DNA of 64,000 bases from Ahaetulla prasina (GCF_028640845.1 NC_080539.1:162130736-162194735), one strand, 5' to 3'. Numbered from the stretch's first letter, positions 1 through 11,422 are shown. Numbers and translations: made by a program. The notes: a model not told the origin generated them from the sequence alone.

Positions 1-1141
1 AGAGGTCCTGAAATGCCGTAGGATTTTAGTTTTAGAAGAAGTTTATCATGTACTAATGAGTCAAAAGCTTTGCAGAAGTCTATGTAGATTGCATCTATTG
101 CTTTGCCTTGATCAAGATTGGTAGTACATATATTTTTGCAGTGGAGAAGTTGTAAGTTGCATGATAATTTTTTTCTGAAACCAAATTGCTTATTAGAGAG
201 TAGGTTGTTTGTTTCGAGGTGGAGGGTAATGGTTTGGTTGATGATAGATTCCATTACTTTGCAGGTGATGCAGCATAGAGAGATTGGTCTGTAATTTTCA
301 ACTAGGCTGGGATCTACTTTTTTGAAGATAGGGATGACTGTGGCTAGAGACCAAAGTTTGGGAAGAGAACTGGTCGTGAAAGCTTTATCAAAGATTATGC
401 TTAGGGGTTCTGCTATATTAGTGGAAAGTTTTTTTAAGAAGTATGCACATAGTCCATCAGGCCCAATAGATAAAGATGGTTTCAGTTTGCGAAGAGCTTT
501 TTCAACATTATCTTCTGTGAAGTCTATATGTGTTAAGTCATTGTACTCATTGTTGGTACGATTGGGGAATGTCGGATATGTGCCATCGCTGTTAACAAAG
601 ACTGAGCCAAAGAATGTGTTAAAGAGGTTTGCTTTAACTGTTTCATCATTACATTCTTTGGAGTTAGATTCTTTTAGTGGTGGGATGGATCTTGATTCTT
701 TAAGTTTATTGTTCACAAAATTATAAAAAGCACGATTGGAATTTGTGCGCAGAAGGTCTTCTTCTTGCTTGGTTTGGTAAATGGTGCATTCAGTTTTTAT
801 TTGGTTGCAAATATTTCTGTAGCGGTTTTTGAAGTTTGCTACATAGCCCTTTTTGTTTCTTCTCCAGAGGGATTTTTTTTTTGTATTGAAGCTTTTTTAT
901 TGATATGGGTAATTTGCTTTTTTTGATTTTGGTGGTGATTTGTGGTACGTATAGTTTGATGATTCTATTGATTTCAAGTAGGAAAACTCTGTAGTGGTCT
1001 TTGGCAGTGATGCAGGTTGAGAACAGATTTTGCCAGTCAAGAGATGAGAGGTTGTTGTTTATAAGGTCATAGTTGGCTTTTTTGAAATTGTAGTTAGGAG
1101 TACTATTATTATGACAATTTATGTGAGGGCGTATGTTGATT
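1..1141 (-). mobile_element. CR1-group LINE (family B), reverse transcriptase segment, truncated
   Basis: Read on the minus strand, this stretch matches the interior of the better preserved LINE at 26.5-29.6 kb, corresponding roughly to 27308-28440 there. It runs from the linker after the endonuclease into the palm of the reverse transcriptase. Bases 1-110 encode the block equivalent to YIDFCKAFDSVVH. The element is cut at its 5' side near 1141 and continues out of the window at base 1. Homopolymer runs near 870-900 and missing frames show that it is no longer coding. The open frame on the plus strand here is only its antisense shadow. The clade name (CR1/L3 group) is inferred from motif style. 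Confidence 0.85.
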
Positions 1142-1210
1142 CAACATTCAATGTAATTCAATTCAATTCAATGTAATTCAATTCAATGATTCAATGTAAG
1201 ATTCAAATCT
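1142..1210. repeat. ATTCA-rich simple repeat at LINE truncation point
   Basis: Imperfect repeats of ATTCA and AATGTA abut the 5'-truncated end of the LINE. They may be filler DNA made during insertion, or a pre-existing simple repeat. Confidence 0.6.
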
Positions 1211-1699
1211 TACATTGCTTTTCCTCGATTTTAAAATCCTACTTGTCTGTAAGCTGCTAGTTACTGAATGGATGGGGCCATTGTCATCTGTGCATTGCTA
1301 TTTTAATGGTCCTATCTCCTTTCAGAGGTTTTACCTGGGTGCTCCTTGTGGTAACACCTTTTGCTGATGTCACTTCTTTGGAGGAATGCTTCCAAAGGGA
1401 GGAGATTTCAGCTCAAAAGTTGAGTGTAAAAGTAAATATTGAGGAAAGCTACATGTTTATGTTTATATTGGTGAAGCAGTAAATAACATTTGGAAAGAGA
1501 AAATTTCATGCTTATGAATAAACAGAAATGCATTTGTGGCAGGTTCCTACTTCAGGCATTGCTGGAAATCCAGACTCTAAAGACACTGAAGATCATTCAG
1601 GAAATGGCTTCTCAGTAGCAGGTTCATGGAGACCACTTTCTGAGGTAATGGATATTTCACTACTCTCTCTCTCTCAGATCACAAGAATAGCTGAGAGAT
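1211..1699. other. no feature recognised
   Basis: Apparently low-copy sequence with a short CT run near 1661-1676. I see no coding signal or repeat shared with the rest of the window. Confidence 0.5.
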
Positions 1700-2103
1700 A
1701 TTGGTAGTCCTCGTTTTACGGCCATAGTTGAGTCCAAAATTTCTGTGAAGTGAGACATTAGTTCAGTGAGTTTTGCCCCATTCTATGACCTTTCTTGACA
1801 CAGTTGTTAAGTGAATAAGTACAGTTGTTAAGTTAGTAACATGGTCGTTAAGTGAATCCAGCTTCCCCATTGTCTTTGCTTGACAGAAGGTCACAAAAGG
1901 TGATCACATCATCCTGGGACACAGCAACTGTCCTAAATGTGAGTCAGTTACCAAGCATCTCAATTTTGATCAAGTGAATGATCAAAGTGGGGATGCTGCC
2001 ACGGTCATAAGTGTGAAAAATTGTCATAAGTCACTTTTTTTCAGTGCAGTTGTAACTTCAAATGACCACTAAATGAACTGTTGTAAGTCAAGGATGACCT
2101 GTG
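1700..2103 (+). mobile_element. Tigger-like (Tc1/mariner) non-autonomous DNA transposon relic
   Basis: The left end reads GGTAGTCCTCG and the right end is its imperfect complement (AAGGATGACCT), giving terminal inverted repeats. The interior alternates phrases such as TTAAGTGAATC and GTCATAAGT, and shares them with 9229-9627 and 45360-45770. TIRs of the type CAGGTAGTCCTCGACTTAC are typical of Tigger-type elements. No transposase frame is present, so it would have depended on a transposase in trans. Confidence 0.6.
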
Positions 2104-2816
2104 TTTTCTAGCCCGAGAACCACTGACTCCTGACTTGCTAAATTCATTCTTAACAGAAGATTAGCAAAAAACCCATTGCAAAGATTTATTTAAAAAGTAG
2201 AAATGCATAACACGGAACATAGGTAGAATAAATGCATAATTAGACATAGACAGGATAGGAATATATTATTCCATATCTGCCTGACATCAGTTTTCCAAAG
2301 AAATGGATCAGAATTTTGATCCAACTGGGCAAACCCTTAGGATTAGGCTTCCATGGAAGCTAAGACCAATTCATAAGATGGGGGTGATAGTCTGGTACTT
2401 TAAATATTGGTATTTTTACTCTTACAGTATTGGGTCTTCTATTTTAACAGTAAATGTTCTGCTTTAATAGCAAAAGGCAATATCAAAGTGTCAGCAGGGT
2501 TTTTACACACAGAAAGTTGGTAAATCTGAAGCAAATATCAAAAGTATTTCTCATGCTATGAATTTAATTGATCTTCCATAGTTAGATTATAAAAATATTC
2601 TCTGATCTGCCTCTAAGGGTCCTATGTAAAATGGAAGAATATTCTAAAAAATTACATATTACAGTACCGTAATATATATAATTAGGCAGTTATCTCATTT
2701 TAAGCTTTTTCACTGCAGGATACATTTTTTTTAAAAAAAGTATTCCTGAGCAACATGTAGATGTGATTTGTAATATAATGTAGAAAGTGTGTGCGCACAC
2801 ATGCTTTTAAGTCAGT
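2104..2816. other. no feature recognised
   Basis: AT-rich, apparently low-copy DNA without open frames or recognisable repeats. Confidence 0.5.
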
Positions 2817-3022
2817 TTTTGGCTCCTGGCAACTGCCTGGAATAATCCCTGCAGTTTTCTCGACAAGGTTTTTCAGAAGTGGTTTGCCATTGCCTTCTTC
2901 CTAAGGCTGAGAGAGAGTGACTGGTCTAAGGTCACCCAGCTGGCTTCCTGCTTCAGGTGAGACTAGAACTGAATCTGCTGGCTTCTAGCCTGATGCCTTA
3001 ACAACTATATCAAACCAGCTCT
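2817..3022 (+). repeat. ancient MIR-like/tetrapod SINE relic
   Basis: Contains the phrase AAGGTCACCCAGCTGGCTTC followed by a TAACAACTA-type end, which resembles the core of MIR-like amniote SINEs. It is strongly diverged, so the family assignment is tentative. A possibly related relic lies at 15300-15465. Confidence 0.45.
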
Positions 3023-3370
3023 CAAATGCAGAAATTGTGCGATGCTATTTGCTGTTGTTCCTGATTATTGGTGCCAATAATTTAAAATTGAGCAGATGCT
3101 AAACCACTCCTATAAACTAAGGAGCATGTCTAGACTACAGCCTTCCAAAATTCATATCCTAAGTTAAATTCAGCCTTGTGAAACAGATCTTTTAGGAGAT
3201 ATATTTAATTTGATCAGGTCATCCAAAGTATTAAGTGATCGCTTTGAACTCTTTGGTAACTATTCCACATGTCAACAAGCATCCTCCCTTCTTTGTCCTT
3301 TATGCAAATCTGCTTAGGTTTCTATGGTAGTAGCTGGTGAAAAGCCAAGGCTTTTGCTGTAAACTTTTGC

Positions 3371-3426
<56 letters not shown>
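3371..3426. repeat. (AT)n(GT)n microsatellite
   Basis: About 5 AT units run into about 22 GT units and directly abut the left arm of the Penelope-like palindrome. Confidence 0.95.
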
Positions 3427-3432
<6 letters not shown>

Positions 3433-3677
3433 GTAGGTTTTCACGGGTATAGGTATGTAGGTCCTGGCATATTCGGGTCTTTTCCCGTGTAAGGCTGACA
3501 GTATCTTGGTGACGTTTCAACGAGGTCTCACTCATCATCTTCAGGCTGGTGCTTTCGGCTTCGTGCTTGTGTGAGCAAAATGAAGCAAAACGTCACCAAG
3601 ATACTCTCAACCTTACACAGGAAAAGACCCGAAAATGCCAAGACCTACATACCTATACCCGTGAAAACCTACGAAAA
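3427..3677. mobile_element. Penelope-like terminal repeat fragments in inverted orientation (palindrome)
   Basis: Two arms of about 91 bp (3427-3517 and about 3585-3677) are reverse complements with only a handful of mismatches. Each arm is related to the terminal repeat of the larger Penelope-like copies at 35.6-38.3 and 57.1-58.1 kb; shared phrases include GTGAAAACCT and AAAGACCCG. The left arm, on the minus strand, also carries the hammerhead-like module. The right arm has lost most of it, so the spacer is asymmetric. The palindrome sits between a GT repeat on the left and an ACAT repeat on the right. No coding sequence remains. Confidence 0.75.
3511..3544 (-). ncRNA. hammerhead-ribozyme-like motif (Penelope type)
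   Basis: On the minus strand the 34-nt module is CUGAAGA, one U, a 6-bp stem (GAUGAG with CUCGUU, including two G-U pairs), loop UGAGAC, then GAAACGUC. CUGANGA and GAAA are the invariant hammerhead core boxes, and ACGU is self-complementary. Very short stem III and dimer-like architecture are reported for Penelope-like hammerheads. Compared with the copy at 35684, the stem differs at three positions, yet all six pairs remain possible. Confidence 0.7.
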
Positions 3678-3740
3678 CAAACAAATACATACATACATAC
3701 ATATATACATACATATATATATAAATAAATATAAATAAAA
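3678..3740. repeat. (ACAT)n / AT-rich simple repeat
   Basis: ACAT and AAAT units follow directly on the right arm of the Penelope palindrome. Confidence 0.85.
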
Positions 3741-4053
3741 GTTAAGTAGTTGAGTCAATAAAGTATGGTTTATTTTAATTTAAAGCACAGTTGACCATTT
3801 CTGGCTCCTTTCTCTTGATCCACAATTAATGTGGTGAATTCAAAATTAGAGTTGATTCAGTCTTCCTTTTTCCCCTCCATCCCCATGTGTTTACTGGGTT
3901 CCTGAGGGGAAAAAAAGAAAATAGGAGACAATTCTTCCTTAGAGTTTAAGCTTGTAACCTCTTGTTTTTAGGCTGAGGTTTGTCAGTTTTCATAGCAAAT
4001 GGTGGTGGCATGTGGTGGTAAGAGTGGTGGCAGTATGTCTATTTTGAAAACAG

Positions 4054-4298
4054 CAAGGGGGTGAAATTCAGCAGGTTCCGACAGGTTCTAGAGAACCAGT
4101 AGTGGAAATTTTGAGTAGTTCGGAGAACCAGCAAATACCACCTCTAGCTGGCCCCAGAGTGGGGTGGGAATGGGGATTTTGCAATATCCTTCCCCCAGGA
4201 GTGGGTGGGAATGGGGATTTTGCAGTATCCTTCCCCTGCCATGCCCACCAAGCCATGCCCACAGAACCGGTAGTACGAAAATTTGAATTCCACCACTG
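4054..4298 (-). mobile_element. hAT-type MITE, family A (deleted copy)
   Basis: The ends are degenerate versions of the family TIR (right end TTCCACCACTG). Internal GAACCGGT and CCACCAAGCCATGCCC phrases match the other family A copies. The flanking octamers GAAAACAG and ATAAACAG agree at 6 of 8 positions, as expected for an old hAT target duplication. It is 245 bp against about 300-350 bp for fuller copies and has an internal deletion. Confidence 0.75.
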
Positions 4299-4306
4299 AT
4301 AAACAG

Positions 4307-5735
4307 CCTAACAATTCCAGCCTACAGGGTATGATTGTAGATGGCTCCTTCTTTACTAACTCCAGAATTCAATATCTATAAGAAAGTTGATTATCAGCAG
4401 CACATCCTCACCATATATTACATCTCTCCCAGGTCTTAGTAGATAACTTTATTATATGATTTCAATTATTCAGTCTGTAATGGTTTTCATTGTTGGTAAC
4501 TGCCTGAGTGCTGACGCAAAAGAATTGGAAAATCCCCCCCCTCTTTTTTTCCCTTTTGCATGTGACTGATTTTGTCTTCTGTCTCAAGAATAAATATGAA
4601 GGTGTACCGCTTTTCCTAGTGTTTGCATCAATTCAATCTCCTGTTTTTCATCTATTCCTAATTTTATACTCCCCTTTTTAACAAAATAGGAGGGATTACA
4701 TGCTCTGTCCGAGTCAAATAAGTTAAATTTCCAGCAACTTCAATTCTAATATGGAAATCAGCATTTGAAACCCAGGGAAGCTAAACCATATTAAGCTTGA
4801 TTAGAATTAGGTAAATCTGTTCCTTGAACTGCATTTGTCTCCTTGGTCTCTGTTTTTGTGGTTCCTGATATCCAGCTGTTGATCCCCTGGAAAATCAGCA
4901 ACATGGTTTTTTGACCTTTCCTGAAGCTCCCCTAAAATTACTTTTCTTTTAGACTTTTCCTCAAAGCAAACAAACCAAAAACAGTTTTAGGCTGCAAAGA
5001 TTTACAGCATAGCACAAAACTACAGAAAACAGGGCTGGATTTTAGTTAGTCCAGGTCCAGTTGCTGGATTTAGCTACATAATTATAAAGCTAGTTCAAGA
5101 AAGAAAGAAAGAAAATACTATACTTCCTGCTCTTGCTTTTCACAGCACCAATAGGGAGTATTTTTTCAAAGAAGAGGAAAGCTTTAATCCATGCCTTTTG
5201 TCTCAGTCCTGGAGTGAGTACAAATTTCTTATAAGCTTCTATCTTTTCAATTTTACCATGAGACTATGCAACAGTATTTCAGGCTCTACTAATGAAGAAG
5301 GATAGAAATATAATCTTCTTCTCACCTGTCCATTGCTATTGCTCCAATAGTGACAGCTTGAAAGTTTATAAAAGAAAGAAAGGAGTCAGTTTGAAATCAT
5401 GAGTGAAGATGTCTTGGCTAATGTTTGAGACTAGTATCACAATTCTCCAGCCAAATACAGCTCTAACCATCTCCTGTTCTGGAATGGCTTTCTGACCATT
5501 GGATCAGTTGGAAATTCTGTTTATATAAAGTACCACACAGAGCAAACAAAGTGTACAATCACTATGTGCTTTACTGCTCAATTGTATAACTGTAACAGGA
5601 AACTCTACTTAGAACAAAAGAGCATAGACTACCTACCACAGATGGCTGTAAATACTGCCATCTACCAGCTGAATACTACCATAGTTGTTGAATAGAAATA
5701 TGCAACATTCCATCAGGATCATACTAGTAAATTAT
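4307..5735. other. no feature recognised
   Basis: Low-copy, AT-rich DNA. A short GAAA run lies near 5099-5114. I see no frame or repeat that I can support. Confidence 0.45.
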
Positions 5736-6377
5736 TGTGGTCCGCCACCAGCCTGCAGAGCTGGCTGCGGAGTCAGACACTGAGGAGGCTGAGGAAGACA
5801 ATGGGTCAGTCCTGGAGTCAGGGGAAGGCCCGGATGAGGGCTCTGCTTTGGAGGCAGAGATGGGGCCAGGGCCATCTGGGAGTGATGCATGAACTCCAGA
5901 GCATCCATAGGTGGACAGCAGAGAGACAGAGGAACAGGAGGCGCCTGTTCCTAGTGCACGCATGTGAAGAACTGCCAGAAGGTAAGATCAGCTAAAGCAA
6001 AAAGGACAACTCGGGAGTAAGGCCAGGAGATGATTGGCCCCTCCCATAAGACTTAAAAGAGCAGAAACAGCTCTTGGGTTCTTTGTAGGAAAGCAACTTG
6101 CTACAATTTTTTCTTGTCTCCTGTTTCTGAACTTCGTGGGGTTCTTGCCAAGAAAAGCCTTTGGCAGGGTGCCAAAGAAGACAAAGGTTTGTGATAAGGC
6201 CGAAGGACTTTTTCTGAAGGACTTTGTTTTGGACTTAATTTGGACTAAGCTGAGAATTACTTCATAGTCATTACTTCATAGTCCAAATTAAGTCTTCATG
6301 AATTACTTCACTCAGCTGTTCTAATAAAATATGTTTGATTATGTCTGGTAATAACTACTTGGGTTTGGGTCACATGA
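5736..6377 (+). mobile_element. solo LTR (gypsy/ERV-type), older copy
   Basis: Homologous along its length to the solo LTR at 44755-45343. Shared blocks include GGGCCAGGGCCATCTGGGAG, GCCAAGAAAAGCCTTTGGCA and AATAAAATATG near the polyadenylation region. It starts TGTGGTCC where the other copy has TGTTACGG, and its right end (GTCACATGA) has decayed, so no clean target duplication is visible. A local palindromic expansion at 6228-6300 (GACTTAATTTGGACTA and its reverse complement) is absent from the other copy. Short plus-strand frames inside it are not convincing genes. Confidence 0.75.
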
Positions 6378-7496
6378 TAAATTCAGTTTAATGTGTGCTC
6401 TTCCTTATACAGTTTTCTAGAAACTGAAACAATAATCGACTCTGCTAACATGCTTTCAGTTTGTTGGAACTTTCATTTTTAACTGTGATCTACATGGAGA
6501 CTGTCAGAAGAATGGCCAGAGAAGAATATTCTGTTTTGGTCTCTTCTTATCTGTCATTTCATTTTTGTTTTTTTTTAATCTAACATTTGTGCTGACTAGC
6601 TAACAAATCGGATTGCTTTTTGTTGACAACAATAATGGCTTGAACATTTTCTAGGCTAACTAGAATTTTGCCCTTGTGCGCTGTTCAAGATGTTCTAAAG
6701 GAAGATGAGAGAACCTGTTTCTCTTTTTGTCAGCAGAACAATATTTGAAACAACTCCCAAATATCCACTGTTATTTATGAAAAGAAAGTTTGCTAGAAGG
6801 TTAGTGTTGCCACTAAAAGGGGAAATGTGTATATATGCCAAACAGAGGGGCCTCAATTTTATCCTGTGAGATCTGAAAGCACCAGGCCTTCCACTTTACA
6901 ATATAATCTCCTTAATCTGAAAATAGATGTATTTTTATCAGTTTAATAGAAACCCAGGATACAGACATATGAAAATGGGGAAGAGAAATTGGTTTTTCTC
7001 CTTCATTCCTCTTCCCACTATCATCACCTCTTTAGATATTTCAATTTTCAGTTTTATATATAGGGAGAAAAATGAATGGTCTCAACATGATATTTACTTG
7101 GTATAAACAACCAGCCATTGTTCTAAATTATTGAAGTACAAGAAGACAACTGACTGTTCTAAGGCATCATCAACAACCCTTTATTGATTTGAAAGACTTC
7201 TAACAATAACTGGGTCCATTTCTCCTAAGAGCTGTGTGTTTTTTCTTCATCTGTTTGCTGCTCTGGAGTGGAAAAAAAGAAGGCAGGGGAGCAGAAATAA
7301 AGACATAGAATATCAATAAAAAATGTATGGTCCACCCACAACTGGCTTTGTTCCCTTGAACATCCCCCTCTATTGTCATGTGCAGAAGAAACGATGCCTC
7401 AGCAGTAGAGAGGTGGTTTTCTTTCAAGAATGATAAACTTCAGAATTGATCACTTAATCACATTTAATCTCATCTTCAAATATAGCTTGGCCATGG
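6378..7496. other. no feature recognised
   Basis: Low-copy sequence with no open frame or repeat match inside the window. Confidence 0.45.
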
Positions 7497-7504
7497 GATT
7501 TGGT

Positions 7505-7695
7505 CAGTAGTGGGGTTCAAATCCCAGCGCTACTGGTTTGCTATTGGTAGCGCACCAGAGTGCACGCTCACTTCACCAGTGCGCCACTTCTGCGCAGAGC
7601 ATTTTTGATGATGTCTGGGAAGGTGGGCGGAGCCTCTTGCTGCCGCCACAACTTGTTTGCCTGAACCAGGGCGAACTGGGAGCAACCCACCACTA
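7505..7695. mobile_element. hAT-type MITE, family C
   Basis: The ends CAGTAGTGGGGTT and AACCCACCACTA form imperfect terminal inverted repeats. Flanking octamers GATTTGGT (7497-7504) and GACTTGGT (7696-7703) match at 7 of 8 positions. The 191-bp interior (GCGCACCAG, GGCGGAGCC) differs from families A and B. There is no coding capacity. Confidence 0.75.
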
Positions 7696-8084
7696 GACTT
7701 GGTGAACATTAGAGGCAATGTATTGGAGCAGGATTGACTATTCATGCCCAATATTATGCAATTAATACTTTGAGGCAAACTGAAGGACAAGACATAGGCT
7801 TGAATTATTAAGATCAACAGCCAAGTTTCTGTTTTTTGCTAACAGTTGGCTGGGGAGGACTTTATCAGTACAGAACTTAGAAAATTATAACAATTTAAAG
7901 TGACCTTGACTTGACTCCTTATGATTTCACCCATGCAGTTTATGGCACCATGGCAGAATTGGATGGTTATTGCCTTCTTCCAGAATGTCTTTTGAACATC
8001 TGACTATATCAAAAGCCTTGCATCCCCCATACAAATATAAACAAGAGCCAATCTGGTTCCTTTTCCCAGGAAAGCCATAAACTA

Positions 8085-8168
8085 TGCAAGAAAGAAAGAA
8101 AGGAAGGAAGGAAGGAAGGAAGGAAGGAAGGAAGGAAGGAAGGAAGGAAGGAAGGAAGGAAGGAAGGA
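8085..8168. repeat. (GAAA)n(GGAA)n microsatellite
   Basis: Perfect GGAA units over about 70 bp, preceded by a few GAAA units. Confidence 0.95.
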
Positions 8169-8169
8169 G

Positions 8170-8737
8170 GCAGGGAGCTCTGAAAATATTTTATTGTATT
8201 CTAGGCTTGACTTATTATTTCATTATGCAGTTATTAAACTAATGCTTTTTTTAAAAAAAACATATCTTCTTATTGATATTAGACGTAATATCATTTTATG
8301 TAATTGATAAGCTACCATGTGAAGGCAGTTTTAAATAAGTGTGAGGGGAGTTAGGGACAAATGGAACAATATTTCTTATTGTCTATTGACATTATTGTTA
8401 ATTGCTCAGCAACAGAACACTTCGGGGAAAACATCCGGACACACTTTTGCTGAATGTGTGGATAGAAAGGGGAAACTGTGCTAGATAGTAATATTTTTGC
8501 TGTCAGCCCATGCTTTGGCTGTCCACTCCCCTCACCATTTAGCTAAATGTATGAAAGGGGTTTCATACATTATAACTACAATGTAGGACGCTTCCTTTCG
8601 CCCGTTCTTTAAAGATGCAGACACTCTGAATGTAGTCAGAAAGGGACACTATTCTCAGTTTAGTGTCCCTTCCCCTTCCTCTTTTCATGAGTAGTGGGTA
8701 AAGAAAGTTTCTACAGCAACATGCATCTAAAAAACAG
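8170..8737. other. no feature recognised
   Basis: Low-copy sequence between a microsatellite and a SINE fragment. Confidence 0.4.
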
Positions 8738-9127
8738 TTTGAGGACCCAGATTGTTGGGGAAAATATGCTGACTCCATAAACAGCTTAGATAGGGCTGTA
8801 AAAACTCTGTGGTTTCTTCTCATAACCCCAAAAGCTTTACTCAAAAACTGTCCACGGTTGACCTCACCACTTTCCTAAGAGGACTCTAAGGGGCGTGCAT
8901 AAGATCACAAACGTGCCTGCCGTTCCTGTCCTACTGTTTCTTCCCCTATGTATATATATGTTTTTAGTACCTCGTTTCTCCTCATATATACGTTCATATA
9001 TTATATAACCCTTTATGCAACGTTTGTATATATATATTGTTATATTGTTATGACAAATAAAATAAATAAATAAATAAAATAAAGCACTGTGAAGTGGTAT
9101 ATAAGTCTAAGTGCTATTGCTATTGCA
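8738..9127 (+). mobile_element. tRNA-derived SINE 3' part, split by a LINE insertion
   Basis: 8738-8802 carries the SINE phrase GGACCCAGATTGTTGGGG and ends GGGCTGTAAA. The SINE resumes at 9081 with AAAGCACTGTGAAGTGGTAT and ends in GTGCTATTGCTATT. Uninterrupted copies at 9972 and 14440 read straight through this point. The 278 bp between are a LINE 3' end, so the SINE is the older insertion. Confidence 0.85.
8803..9080 (+). mobile_element. CR1-group LINE (family B) 3' end, nested in a SINE
   Basis: Aligns with 29322-29587 of the longer family B copy. It holds the last codons of the C-terminal domain (CCTAAGAGGAC), the AAGGGGCGTGCATAAG segment, the AT-rich 3' UTR and a (AAAT)n tail. It is strongly 5'-truncated. 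TAAA appears on both sides of the insertion and may be a short target duplication or microhomology. Confidence 0.85.
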
Positions 9128-9228
9128 GATGAAACATAACACATGCTGGAGGTCTTTATGCAATCACTTTCCTCCAGTCTTCTGTACCTCCACCAACAGA
9201 TGGATCTATTAGTGTGGCCTTCTCGATA

Positions 9229-9627
9229 CAGGTAATCCTCGATTTACAACAGTTCATTTAGTGACCATTCAAAGTTACAGCGGCACTGAAAAGAGTGACC
9301 TATCACCTTTTTTTTTTTTCATTTACGACCATTGCATCATCCCCATAGTCACATGATCAAAATTCAGATGCTTGGCAATTGATTCATATTGATGACAGTT
9401 GCAGTGTCCTGGGCTCACGTAGTCCCCTTTTGTGACTTTCTGACCAGCCAGATCAATCTGATCAAGCCAGATTCACTTAACAATCTTGTTACTAACTTAA
9501 CAACTGCAATAACTCACTTGACAACGGTGGCGAAAAGTTGTAAAATGGGGCAAAACTCACTGAACAAATGTCTCTCTTAACAACAGAAAGTTTGGGATCA
9601 GTTGTGGTCGTAAGTTGAGTGCTACCT
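9229..9627 (-). mobile_element. Tigger-like DNA transposon relic
   Basis: The left end CAGGTAATCCTCGATTTAC directly follows a TA dinucleotide, and the right end is TAAGTTGAGTGCTACCT. The interior phrases CACTTAACAATC and AACTTAACAAC mirror those of 1700-2103 on the opposite strand. It is non-coding. Confidence 0.6.
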
Positions 9628-9639
9628 ATCTTTTGTCTA

Positions 9640-9888
9640 GTAATCTTATTGGGTTTTTTGTCTAGTAATTTTATTGGGTTTTTAAATTTTTATTATGAAT
9701 TCTAACGGGTTTTTAGTTTAATATGTTTTAAAATTTTAGGCCAATGGTGTAATAAGTTTTTTAATTCCGGTTTTAATTGTATATTGTATTGTTTGTTTTG
9801 TTTTATTTTGGCTGTACACCGCCCTGAGTTCTTCGGGAGAAGGGCGGTATAAAAATCGAATAAATAATAAATAATAATAATAATAATC
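9640..9888 (+). mobile_element. LINE 3' UTR (CR1/L2-type) with (AAT)n tail
   Basis: Ends in CCGCCCTGAGTTCTTCGGGA, then GGGCGGTATAAAAATCG and AATAATAAT repeats. This is a widespread squamate LINE 3' terminus, with an internal GGGCGG/CCGCCC pairing. No coding part is present. Confidence 0.6.
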
Positions 9889-9971
9889 TTAAGGGGGAAA
9901 GGGCTTCTTTCTTAAAGTGACATTTTCAGCTAAAATCATACCAATAATCATACCAACCACTGTGCCACCAT

Positions 9972-10213
9972 GAGCCACAGTGGCACAGAAGTTAGAGTGC
10001 AGTACTGCAGGCTACTTCTGCTGCCTGTCGGCTGCCTGCAATTTGGCAGTTGAAATCTCACCAGGCTCAAGGTTGACTCAGCCTTCTATTGTTCTCAGGT
10101 GGATAAAATGAGGACCTAAATTGTTGGGGCCAATATGCTCACTTTTTAAACTACTTAGAGAGGGCTGCAAAGCACTATGAAGTGGTATATAAGTCTAAGT
10201 GCTATTGCTATTT
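9972..10213 (+). mobile_element. tRNA-derived SINE (GCTATT-tailed family)
   Basis: A nearly full copy. The head GTGGCACAGAAGTTAG resembles a tRNA box A region, followed by GCTCAAGGTTGACTCAGCC, AATTGTTGGGGCCAATATG and the tail AAGTGCTATTGCTATT. Other copies lie at 14054-14634, 8738-9127 and 54407-56120. Confidence 0.85.
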
Positions 10214-10373
10214 CATGCATCTGCTTAGCGAGACATCATTTGCTTTTTGCTTGCCTAACGTACAGGTTTTGGCAATGGTGTATAGTGCATTTCTGCATCC
10301 CGTTTTCACCAATACGTCTATATTTCTGTCCAATAGATGTATATTTCATATAGCAGGCATTGGCAAAGTTTGA

Positions 10374-11290
10374 TAAAGTGAAAATACTGATGAAAAATTT
10401 ATGCATTGATCAAGAAGTGCAATTTAAATAGGCTTGCATTATTAAGTCAATCAAACAAATGTCTCACCCATCTCCACCTACATCACTGAGAACTGTGTGT
10501 TTATAAATAGCTAAATCCTTGATAACTGTCTAAAGCATCATAGGTTGGTCTGGATGCAAATGGAGTTAAAATGACTCTGTGAAATTCATTAAGTCTCAAA
10601 CATTCATTGGTGACAGTGAATACATCTTAGCATTCAATATATGAACACCACGATAATTTTTATTTAACGCACAAAATTGCTGATGAAGTAGCCGCCACTA
10701 TAATTTCCTGTTTGTGCTTCGCATAGCATTTCAGTTGAAATTTATGTACACCTCCTAGGAAATTTTAAAACAAGTAAAGTGACCTATTGGTATCTACCCG
10801 GCATCTACAACAGATTACCTCAGTTGTCACCAACATGAATAATGGTTGTTTGTCATTTTGCTGAAGCCTGCCCCTGTCAAACCTCAATATTAAATTAATT
10901 TATTTTTGGTTTTGACCCCCATAATTATCATGTTTAGAGTGATTAGAAAGCAAAGGATAAAACTCTGCAACTATTAGCAGGTGAAAAATGAGATTTGCTT
11001 TGTCACTGACAAAGAAGTCACCAAGTAAGCCAGCATTTATCAGACATAGATTCATCAATCCCGATGACCCCTTTGAATGATTTAGTGTACTGGAACATTC
11101 ATTATCATTCAGGAAAAGCAGAGTAAGAAACAAACAAAAAAAGCCCTCCTTTTTCCCTTTTTCTTTTCAGAGGTGGCTGCCAGATACTTGGAGGCATTCT
11201 GTTCAATAATGAATGATATATCCCATCACTGATAAATGAAGAATTTATTTATGAAACTGAGAAGAGTAGGAGAGATTGACTTGAGTACAT
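10374..11290. other. low-copy, possibly conserved non-coding DNA
   Basis: More than 900 bp free of any repeat recognised in this window, of balanced composition and without a credible reading frame. It contains several AT-rich homeodomain-like words (ATTAAATTAATTT near 10890). I cannot test conservation. Confidence 0.35.
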
Positions 11291-11422
11291 TAGAGAATGG
11301 ATTTATGAGCTAAAGGCAGGCACACATAGGAATTGTTTGTTGTTGCTGTTTTTTGAGCTGGAAATTATGGGGATTGAATCTAAGAGGGCAATTTCCAGAA
11401 TGTAACAATTGCACAGAAGAAG

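Noticed and set aside
322..726. 134-codon plus-strand frame near the window start
   Set aside because: Antisense shadow of the minus-strand LINE RT.
5724..5995. Paired frames on opposite strands inside the LTR, also at 44746-45069
   Set aside because: Shared between two LTR copies only because the LTRs are homologous. GC-rich LTR sequence readily stays open, and no domain is recognisable.
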